DNA from: Chitinophagaceae bacterium
GTDB lineage: Bacteria > Bacteroidota > Bacteroidia > Chitinophagales > Chitinophagaceae
DNA: 30,475 nucleotides
Assembly: GCA_947483345.1 (NCBI GenBank)
Contig: CANKNL010000004.1
Location: 1 to 30,475 of the forward strand
Direction: 5' to 3'
Positions 22,958 through 29,308 of the stretch are shown here, in pieces. The notes under the pieces are model-generated. The model ran no database searches. It was given only the letters and a program-made list of their open reading frames with translations, and was not told the origin of the DNA. How positions within the stretch are numbered: position 1 is the first letter of the stretch; the number at the start of each line of letters is the position of its first letter. Made by a program: the position numbers and the translations under genes.

Positions 22958-23965
22958 TTATTTAAGGAATATAGACTGCGCATAACCATCATAAGCCGCA
23001 TAGGGTAAAGCCGTAGCGACACCATTTTTCCAGACCTTTGGAACATAACCTACCTGCTTTTCAAATCCTGCAATATATACATCATTACCGGATAAAGCAA
23101 TTGAAGCAGCAGCCGAACTATTGGTAACACTGTTTAAATAAATCCCATTCCCATTTTTCCATATTTTTACCTGGTCTCTGGTACCGTTATGCTCAGATCC
23201 TGCAACATAAACATCTGTACCTGCAACATAAACCGAGTTACCAGCTGCACGGATAGACCCGCTTGTTAAAGTTGTGGCAACGCCGTTTTTCCAAAGCTTG
23301 GCTACATCCATAAAACCGTTATAGTCATATCCTGCAGCATACACATCCGTGCCTGAAACAACAACCGACTTGGCTTTGGTTTGAATATTACTGCCCGGTA
23401 AAATAGTGGGTACACCATTTTTCCAGATCTTTGCATAGATTCCACTGGTAGGGCCACCACTCTCAAATCCCGAAACATACACATCGGTTCCTGAAACAAA
23501 AACCGACATGCCCTGTGCATCATTAACCCCATTTGTAAGTGCAGTAGCAATGCCATTCTTCCAGATTTTTGCAACTTCTGCAGTACCATTAAACTCAAAG
23601 CCTGCCACATATACATCTGCGCCTAAAACAAAAACCGAACTGGCATTTGCACGAAAAGTGCCATTTGTTAAAGAGGTAGCGACACCGTTTTTCCAAAGTT
23701 TTGCTACATCAGTGGTACCGTTATTCTCATAACCTGCTACATACACATCTGTACCCGAAACATATACCGACCAGGCTGCTGATGTTTTAGTGCCATCTGT
23801 TAAATTAACCGCAACACCATTTTTCCAGAGTTTTGCAACATACCTGGTACCGTTATTATCAACACCGGCAACATACACATCCGGTCCTGCTGGTTCGGTA
23901 GTATTATTTTTTTTACAACTTAAAAAAATAATAGGAAAAAATAAAATACAAAACAGCTTTTTCAT
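22958..23965 (-). CDS. Lipoprotein with seven near-identical repeats (probable beta-propeller)
   Basis: A 335-aa lipoprotein (signal 1-17, LSC). After a short linker the protein is almost entirely seven repeats of about 42-46 residues with the pattern DVYVAGxExNGTxxVAKLWKNGVATxLTxG followed by a short helix-like segment and SVFVSG. Repeats 1-3 and 5 are very similar, 4 and 6-7 more divergent. Seven units with four strands each would close a seven-bladed propeller (inference from the repeat count and strand pattern). A GT-rich, WKNGV core recurs in nearly every unit, and no catalytic residue stands out. The repeats are also alike at DNA level, so the gene was probably amplified recently. It faces the periplasm or cell surface. 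Convergent with the S15 hydrolase; the next lipoprotein gene lies upstream on the same strand. Confidence 0.85.
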   Translation of the reverse strand: MKKLFCILFFPIIFLSCKKNNTTEPAGPDVYVAGVDNNGTRYVAKLWKNGVAVNLTDGTKTSAAWSVYVSGTDVYVAGYENNGTTDVAKLWKNGVATSLTNGTFRANASSVFVLGADVYVAGFEFNGTAEVAKIWKNGIATALTNGVNDAQGMSVFVSGTDVYVSGFESGGPTSGIYAKIWKNGVPTILPGSNIQTKAKSVVVSGTDVYAAGYDYNGFMDVAKLWKNGVATTLTSGSIRAAGNSVYVAGTDVYVAGSEHNGTRDQVKIWKNGNGIYLNSVTNSSAAASIALSGNDVYIAGFEKQVGYVPKVWKNGVATALPYAAYDGYAQSIFLK

Positions 23966-24022
23966 GTAGTTACAGATTTAATGTGTAGATATTAAGTTGT
24001 ATAGAATTTATGATTCGGAAAG

Positions 24023-24436
24023 TTATTGTCTTATTAATGAAAGCGTGATTGATGTATTTGGAGTGGTTTGTGGAAAAAAAATAACTGTATTCTTACAATC
24101 AAAAGATATTACCGTTCCCGATTGCCCATCCAGCACTACGGTACTGCCTGATAAAGCCCAGTGACCGTTAGAATTTCCGCCGGGATAACACAAGGCCCCG
24201 GCATCTTCCTGTAAGGTTGTATTGCTTTGATTAAAATGCCATAGGTCATCTTGCCTGCAGGCAGGCCAGTTTAAAAAATCATCAGTGCCCGGGTCAGTAG
24301 CACTGTTTTTATATACTACAGATCTTACTTTAAACACCCCAGCAAAATTTGAGTCGTTTAGCTCACATGTTTTTTCTTTCTTGCAGCCAGATAAAACAAA
24401 GGGAATTAACAGTGTAAATACAAAGTTGAGCTTCAT
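24023..24436 (-). CDS. Lipocalin-like domain lipoprotein
   Basis: A 137-aa lipoprotein with a signal ending SGC (Cys18) and a KKEKTC stretch after it. The mature part fits the lipocalin-like family common in Bacteroidota: an opening FAGVFKVRSVVYK strand, a CRQDDLWHFNQSNTTLQEDAG motif (the 'D-x-x-x-F' centre of the family), NGHWALSGSTVVLDGQ, and a closing strand ending TSITLSLIRQ. Four Cys (in CELND, ACRQD, LCYPG and FDCKN) could make two disulphides in the periplasm. Function unknown; small hydrophobic ligand binding is the family expectation. It is upstream of the repeat lipoprotein, with 57 bases between them, so both may be expressed together. Confidence 0.75.
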   Translation of the reverse strand: MKLNFVFTLLIPFVLSGCKKEKTCELNDSNFAGVFKVRSVVYKNSATDPGTDDFLNWPACRQDDLWHFNQSNTTLQEDAGALCYPGGNSNGHWALSGSTVVLDGQSGTVISFDCKNTVIFFPQTTPNTSITLSLIRQ

Positions 24437-24533
24437 AAAGAAAATTAATATGACAGATTAACCAACCCTTTTGTTTAGTCAGATGATAACCTAAAAGTAA
24501 CGACATATTACTTAAATCCGGCTACCTCAGACA

Positions 24534-24565
24534 AATTCGTGTAATTAATTTTAATTCGTGAAATT
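24534..24565 (+). promoter_or_regulatory. 13-bp direct repeat overlapping rsgA promoter
   Basis: AATTCGTGTAATT (24534-24546) and AATTCGTGAAATT (24553-24565) differ at one base and start 19 bases apart, about two helical turns. The second overlaps a -7-like box GAAATTTG (24560-24567), which ends 6 bases before the rsgA ATG at 24574. It could be an operator or simply duplicated promoter DNA. Confidence 0.4.
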
Positions 24566-24573
24566 TGCCCCTA

Positions 24574-25521
24574 ATGAATGCAACCGTATATAAAAGCACC
24601 GGCAGTTGGTATATTGTAAAAGATGATAGCGGTAATCAATTTAATGCCCGTATGTTGGGGAAATTTAAAATTGACGGACTAACCAGTACCAACCCTATTG
24701 CTGTTGGCGACCAGGTGAATATTGAAATGGAGAATGAGCTGGAAGGCTCGGTTACCATTACCGAAATAGGCAAGCGTAAAAATTATATTACCCGTACTTC
24801 GCCCGCCAATAAACACCAGCATCATATCATAGCTTCCAACTTGGATCAATCGCTTTTGTTTGCTACACTTAAAGACCCCAAAACATCACAGGGTTTTATT
24901 GATCGATTTTTAATTACTTCAGAAGCGTATCATATTCCCTCTATCATTGTATTTAATAAAAGCGATCTATACCGAAAAAAAGAGGAAGATAAATTCGCTG
25001 AAGTAAAAGCTATTTATGAAGCCATTGGCTACCAGGTTTTATCTATGAGTATTGAAAAGGAAAAGGGGGTAGATGCCGTTAAAAATTTACTGAAAGATAA
25101 AGTGACTTTGTTAAGCGGACATTCAGGTGTTGGTAAATCAACTTTTATAAATGCTGTTTTTCCTGAACTGAAATTAAAAACGCAGGATGTAAGCGGCTGG
25201 AGTGGCAAGGGATTGCACACAACCACTTTTGCCGAAATGTTTGACCTGCCTGCCGGACAGACAGGTTTACCCGATGGTGGAAAAATTATTGATACACCGG
25301 GCATAAGAGAATTGGGGCTTGTTGATATTCCGAAAGAAGAACTGTCGCACTATTTCCCCGAAATGAGGGCACTAATAAACGACTGCAAGTTTAATAACTG
25401 TATGCATTTAAATGAACCAGGCTGTGCGGTTAAATTAGCTGTTGAGGAAGGCGGAATACATATGGACAGGTATATCAGCTATTGCAATATACTGGATAGC
25501 ATTAATGAGAAAAGCTATTGA
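24574..25521 (+). CDS. rsgA: Ribosome small-subunit-dependent GTPase A
   Basis: This circularly permuted GTPase helps late maturation of the 30S subunit and releases RbfA. I choose ATG 24574 (315 aa, MNATVYKSTG), not the in-frame TTG at 24565, which belongs to the -7 box. The N-terminal OB domain is about 1-70, followed by G4 NKSD (128-131), G5 region, G1 GHSGVGKST (182-190, K188), G2 around 200-215 and G3 DTPGIRELG (240-248): the permuted order G4-G5-G1-G2-G3 is diagnostic. The C-terminal zinc site is CKFNNCMHLNEPGC (C-x4-C-x-H-x5-C). Length is normal. A heptamer repeat begins 4 bases after its stop. Confidence 0.97.
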   Translation: MNATVYKSTGSWYIVKDDSGNQFNARMLGKFKIDGLTSTNPIAVGDQVNIEMENELEGSVTITEIGKRKNYITRTSPANKHQHHIIASNLDQSLLFATLKDPKTSQGFIDRFLITSEAYHIPSIIVFNKSDLYRKKEEDKFAEVKAIYEAIGYQVLSMSIEKEKGVDAVKNLLKDKVTLLSGHSGVGKSTFINAVFPELKLKTQDVSGWSGKGLHTTTFAEMFDLPAGQTGLPDGGKIIDTPGIRELGLVDIPKEELSHYFPEMRALINDCKFNNCMHLNEPGCAVKLAVEEGGIHMDRYISYCNILDSINEKSY

Positions 25522-25525
25522 GGAA

Positions 25526-25641
25526 GGTTGTTCGTTGATGGTTGTCAGGAATCGTTGTTCGTTGTTCGTGTTCAACGGCGGTCAGTCTGCAAAACAGAAG
25601 AGAGCTTACTTTAAGAGCCGGACATCGATCAACGGCCAATT
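25526..25641. repeat. Heptamer element, copy 4, between convergent genes
   Basis: The left arm has five units (GGTTGTT, CGTTGAT, GGTTGTC, a 6-base spacer, CGTTGTT, CGTTGTT) at 25526-25566; the centre contains TCAGTCTGC as in the reverse of copy 2; the right arm is short, ATCAACG (25628-25634) plus a degenerate unit. It fills the space between the stop of rsgA and that of the 100-aa hypothetical gene almost exactly, which would suit a bidirectional 3' structure. Confidence 0.8.
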
Positions 25642-25642
25642 T

Positions 25643-25945
25643 CTAGTAGATCCGGTTCTCTAAAAAATGAGCAACTTCCATTACAACATTATTGTTTTTA
25701 GCCACATTCTTCATTTGCTGCGGATAAATACTTACGCCGTTAAATATGTTGTAGTGCAGGGTTAAAAACTGCCCGCGGTATTGAAAATCCCAGTCCAGGG
25801 TTTCGGCATCATCAATCTGGTTAAGAAAATTAATTTTTAAATCTTTCGCCAGTGTATTAGCTATGGCATAGAATTTTGAAATGCCGCAATTATCATCAAT
25901 AACAGCTTCGGAGCAACCATTGTTGGTTTTAAGTTCGTAGCACAT
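25643..25945 (-). CDS. Conserved-looking hypothetical protein, 100 aa
   Basis: I do not recognise the family. The 100-residue product opens with three Cys (C2, C11, C20 in MCYELKTNNGCSEAVIDDNC), continues with a helix IANTLAKDLKINFLNQIDD, then an acidic-aromatic strand pair DWDFQYRGQFLTLHYNIFNG and finishes with KNNNVVMEVAHFLEN. No signal peptide or membrane helix is present, so it is cytoplasmic. The compact alpha/beta pattern and balanced composition suggest a real small protein rather than a chance ORF. It ends 2 bases from a heptamer repeat and is convergent with rsgA. No promoter could be placed in its 5' gap (25946-26000). Confidence 0.65.
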   Translation of the reverse strand: MCYELKTNNGCSEAVIDDNCGISKFYAIANTLAKDLKINFLNQIDDAETLDWDFQYRGQFLTLHYNIFNGVSIYPQQMKNVAKNNNVVMEVAHFLENRIY

Positions 25946-26000
25946 AGGTTTAGGTTTATTTTTATGAATATTGGAAAATCAATGACATTAAATTTATTTA

Positions 26001-26192
26001 TCAACCACCTCTCCACTTGGCTTTCTTTGCTGCCTTTTCGGCTTTTGCATCGCCGCCTAATAATTTTTCTGCACCTACATTTCTACCATCAGTGGGGCAG
26101 CCGACCTTATCTTTTTTACTAAATATTCTACTAACAAAACACCCACTCAGTAAAAAGGAAATCATTAAAAAAGCAAGTAGTATTTTTTTCAT
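26001..26192 (-). CDS. Small lipoprotein with basic GG-ending tail
   Basis: A 63-aa lipoprotein: signal 1-17, Cys18 in LLSGC, then a FVSRIFSKKDKVGCPTDGRN linker and a very basic, Ala/Lys-rich tail, EKAAKKAKWRGG. The mature peptide is only ~45 residues with a single further Cys (in VGCPTDG). It is probably anchored at a membrane and may bind an acidic partner such as LPS or RNA (inference only). Small Bacteroidota lipoproteins with a CP..GRN..GAEKLL core followed by a K-rich end are familiar to me but I cannot name a family. It lies 17 bases after the carbonic-anhydrase-like gene with its own TATCTTTA box 4 bases before the ATG. Confidence 0.72.
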   Translation of the reverse strand: MKKILLAFLMISFLLSGCFVSRIFSKKDKVGCPTDGRNVGAEKLLGGDAKAEKAAKKAKWRGG

Positions 26193-26196
26193 GTAT

Positions 26197-26224
26197 TAAA
26201 GATAATATTTTATTTTACTTCAAA
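26197..26224 (-). promoter_or_regulatory. Candidate promoter of the mini-lipoprotein gene
   Basis: On the minus strand TATCTTTA (26204-26197) is one base off TAnnTTTG and ends 4 bases before the ATG. A TTTG (26224-26221) lies 16 bases upstream and a GTTG 21 bases upstream; both lie within the 3' end of the preceding gene. Confidence 0.38.
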
Positions 26225-26728
26225 CCAACTGCTGTACATCACATAATTCTCAGCAATCCTGTTAATTTCGCCACTGATCATTTCCTGACTAATATCTTTT
26301 ACTTTTTTGGCAGGCACGCCTGCATAAATACTTCCGGCTTCAACTTTTGTGTTTTCAAGCACCACGGCACCTGCGGCAATGATGCTATTACTGCCAATGT
26401 AAACATTGTCCATCACAATGGCACCCATTCCAATGAGCACGTTATCCTCTATAACGCATCCATGTACAATTGCATTGTGTCCGATGCTAACATTATTTCC
26501 AATTACGGTAGCGGCTTTAAGGTATGTACAGTGAATGATGGCCCCATCCTGCACATTTACCTTGTTACCCAAACGTATACTGTTTACATCTCCCCTTAAA
26601 ACGGCATTAAACCAAATACTGCAATTATTGCCCAGGACCACATCGCCTACCAGGGTAGCATTGGGTGCAATAAAACACTCGTTACCAAAGCTGGGAAACA
26701 TGTCTTTAACCGGAAGAATTACTGGCAT
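26210..26728 (-). CDS. Gamma-carbonic-anhydrase-family hexapeptide protein (YrdA-like)
   Basis: A 172-aa left-handed beta-helix protein of hexapeptide repeats: IAPNATLVGDVVLG, NCSIWFNAVLRGDVNSIRLG, NVQDGAIIHCTY, VIGNNVSIGHNAIVHGCVIEDNVLIGMGAIVMDN and so on. The three histidines expected to bind zinc or iron are H66, H84 and H89; the enzyme would be a trimer with sites between subunits. Relatives (YrdA, PaaY, CaiE-like) either hydrate CO2 slowly or act on other small acids, so I name the family, not a reaction. C-terminal helix: AGVPAKKVKDIS followed by ENYVMYSSWFE. The first ATG (26728) gives the family N-terminus. The mini-lipoprotein gene follows after 17 bases. Confidence 0.9.
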   Translation of the reverse strand: MPVILPVKDMFPSFGNECFIAPNATLVGDVVLGNNCSIWFNAVLRGDVNSIRLGNKVNVQDGAIIHCTYLKAATVIGNNVSIGHNAIVHGCVIEDNVLIGMGAIVMDNVYIGSNSIIAAGAVVLENTKVEAGSIYAGVPAKKVKDISQEMISGEINRIAENYVMYSSWFEVK

Positions 26729-26817
26729 ATGTTGTACATTTTATGTTGCTTCAAATTTTATGTTTTTTAATCTGTCAGGTGATGTCCCCATTTTTCCGGA
26801 AACAGTTATTCATATTT

Positions 26818-29043
26818 TTAAAAGGGGATACCGATCAACACATACGACTGTAATTTTTTGCTTTGGTCACAATACATGGCACTCAGCTCTATAGGTCCGA
26901 TAGGTGTTCTGTAGGCAAATGTTAATGCATATCCCGAAAGCCCATTTCTATTGGAGGTTGAATTTTTAGTGGTGGCAAAGTCTTTTACCAATCCATTTAC
27001 ACGCGCACTGATATAAATGTTATTAGCAGGGTTATACCTTAATCCCAAATGTAAAACAGCAACGCTGGAAGAATTAAGGGTAGCTTCCTGTAATCCTGCA
27101 AACCTGATCTGGTTTCTGAAACTGCCGTTAAGACCACCAATTAAAAAATTATTGAGATGGTTGGGGTTAGCTGTAAAATTAACACCCGCCTGAAACTCTG
27201 TTAAAAAAGTAAATCTTTTGTTTATGGGTTTATATGAAGACAGATCCAGTACCAGCCTGGCATAATTATCAAAATTTAAACCGGATGGAGTTACAGGCAC
27301 TCCGTTTTTATAAAGTATAAGTGTAGGTTTTTGATCAAACACCTGGGCCAACTCCATATTGATCTTTAAGCCTGTGGTAGGAAAAAAAATCTGGTTAAGA
27401 TCATTGTATTTTAAATACACATAGCTTTTAATGTCGGTAAACCGGCCCTTGGTTTCGATTGCCGATTTTATAGATGGGCTGTATCTGATATATTCAAATG
27501 CGGTTCCTATACCGGCGGCAATTTTATTAGTACCGCTATTTTGAAAATTAAGGAATAGCTGTGAAAAATTTTGTTTATAAGCACCTTCCAGTTTATAATT
27601 CTGGTAGGTATTAATGGTCTGGTTATCGAGTCTGAAGCCGGCAATAAAGGCCCGGTTTTTAATGCGCCCCAAATATTGAAAATGTTCTGCTTCAATTTGT
27701 GTGCTTTCGCCAATGGAAAGCGATACCATACTACGTGAGTTGTGAATAATAAAATCACGGGTGGTTAAATTGGCATTAACATTTATGCCCCTGAAACGGG
27801 TATAATACAACGCTGCTTTTAAAAAGGTACTGGGAATTTCCTCGGCAGTAAAAACAATACTGGCCGTGTCTTTTGATATGGGTTCCAAAGTATAGGATAT
27901 GCTGCTATAATAGCGCGAACCAATGGCCCTGCGAATACTTTTATTGATCTGTACAGCGGTATAGAATTTATGGTCATTAAAATTCATCAGGTGAAAGAAG
28001 AAAGGGGCTGTGGTCTTTTTTAAACCATTAACAGAATAAGTTGTAATAAATACGGCCTTATTTGTAACTGTGTTATCCGCCTTTTCAGTTGCAGTCCCCA
28101 ATGCATTGATACTGTCGGCTAATTTTTTAAATACGGGGTAATACTCCAGGCCTTTTTCCAGACCAACTTTCATAATCTCCTTACTGCTTCCAAAACTGCC
28201 GGTATTGTATTCTTCCATCGGCATGTGAATGTAAATATCAGTTAAGGGGCGCTCTTCTTTAAAATCACTGGCCTCTCTAAAAAAAGCCATTTGTAATAAA
28301 ACGTCAACGGGGCTTTTGATCTTATCAATCTTTGCAAGTCCGTTTGTAACGTTGCTGCCAATGATGATATCGGCTCCCATTTCCTTTACATTTTTAACCG
28401 GAAAATTTCTTACCAGTCCACCATCAACCAGTTTTTTTTGATCGCGGTTTACAGCAGAGAAAATAGAAGGAATGGCCATGGTTGCCCGCAGGGCAGTAAT
28501 GATGTTACCGGTATCTAAAACAACCAAGTCGCCGGTTTCCAAATCGGTTGCCATGCATTTGAATGGGATTTTAAAGTCATTGAAGTCACGGATATGATAC
28601 ACATGAAAGAACAGCTCCGAAAACTTCATATTCAATTGCTGACCGGTAATTACGCCGGTTGTTAATTTTATTTTTTTATTGATAAAGGGTAGTTCAATAG
28701 CAAAACGGCTGTATTGGTCTTTCTCTTCCATCGACAGCGTCTTTAATGGAACATTATTGGAGAATAAAACATCAAAGTCAATATCTTTTCTCAATCTTTC
28801 AATATCATTTCCGCTGTATCCTGAGGCATACAAGGCGCCTACAATGGCACCCATACTGGTGCCGGTGATATAATCTATTTTAAGTCCTGCACTGTCTATA
28901 GCTTTTAAAATGCCAATATGTGCCAAACCCTTGGCACCACCACCACTTAGTGTAAGGCCAATTTTAGGACGGGCATTTTTATTTTGGGCAAACAGGTTAC
29001 CAGCTATACTTAAACAACAAATGAGGTAAAGGATAAATTTCAT
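26818..29043 (-). CDS. Patatin-like phospholipase with C-terminal outer membrane barrel (PlpD-like)
   Basis: A 741-aa two-part protein. The signal peptide is 1-20. A patatin domain covers about 25-300, with the oxyanion hole GGGAKG (34-39), the nucleophile elbow GTSMG (S63), and the catalytic D207 in VDGGLVRNFPV: the Ser-Asp dyad of bacterial patatins. This is followed by a POTRA-like segment near 330-410 and a C-terminal ~330-residue region of alternating strands resembling BamA/Omp85 surface-antigen barrels, ending with an aromatic residue. This is the fusion seen in PlpD of type Vd autotransporters and in many Bacteroidota. It may display or release the lipase at the outer membrane. The carbonic-anhydrase-like gene starts 89 bases beyond its stop; a 265-base divergent gap precedes it. 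Confidence 0.93.
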   Translation of the reverse strand: MKFILYLICCLSIAGNLFAQNKNARPKIGLTLSGGGAKGLAHIGILKAIDSAGLKIDYITGTSMGAIVGALYASGYSGNDIERLRKDIDFDVLFSNNVPLKTLSMEEKDQYSRFAIELPFINKKIKLTTGVITGQQLNMKFSELFFHVYHIRDFNDFKIPFKCMATDLETGDLVVLDTGNIITALRATMAIPSIFSAVNRDQKKLVDGGLVRNFPVKNVKEMGADIIIGSNVTNGLAKIDKIKSPVDVLLQMAFFREASDFKEERPLTDIYIHMPMEEYNTGSFGSSKEIMKVGLEKGLEYYPVFKKLADSINALGTATEKADNTVTNKAVFITTYSVNGLKKTTAPFFFHLMNFNDHKFYTAVQINKSIRRAIGSRYYSSISYTLEPISKDTASIVFTAEEIPSTFLKAALYYTRFRGINVNANLTTRDFIIHNSRSMVSLSIGESTQIEAEHFQYLGRIKNRAFIAGFRLDNQTINTYQNYKLEGAYKQNFSQLFLNFQNSGTNKIAAGIGTAFEYIRYSPSIKSAIETKGRFTDIKSYVYLKYNDLNQIFFPTTGLKINMELAQVFDQKPTLILYKNGVPVTPSGLNFDNYARLVLDLSSYKPINKRFTFLTEFQAGVNFTANPNHLNNFLIGGLNGSFRNQIRFAGLQEATLNSSSVAVLHLGLRYNPANNIYISARVNGLVKDFATTKNSTSNRNGLSGYALTFAYRTPIGPIELSAMYCDQSKKLQSYVLIGIPF

Positions 29044-29308
29044 TTAGGAACCTGTTAAAATAGTTGGTTAGGTAAGAAAGGGTACAAATTACGAATTTTC
29101 TGCTTTTCTATTTTCTTATAAAAGTTAATTATTCCCTTTTAATGCCTGAATCAATAAATGCAGGCTTGCTCAATTGTGTTTACAAGCTAAGGGGGTAACG
29201 ATAAACCGGCGGAGATTTTGGTTTTACTGGCTTTAATGAATTTGTTTTATAACTACAAGTTGATTTTTTGTTTTTAGATAGCTTTATTTTGCAGTAATAA
29301 TAGGTATT
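29044..29308. other. Divergent intergenic region, patatin gene / aminotransferase
   Basis: These 265 bases hold no ORF or RNA I can identify. Promoters of both divergent genes must lie here. For the plus gene, GTTG (29259-29262) and a shortened -7 box TATTTTG (29285-29291) lie 22 bases apart, 17 bases before the ATG. A weak hairpin GCCTG / CAGGC lies at about 29143-29165. Nothing else stands out. Confidence 0.4.
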
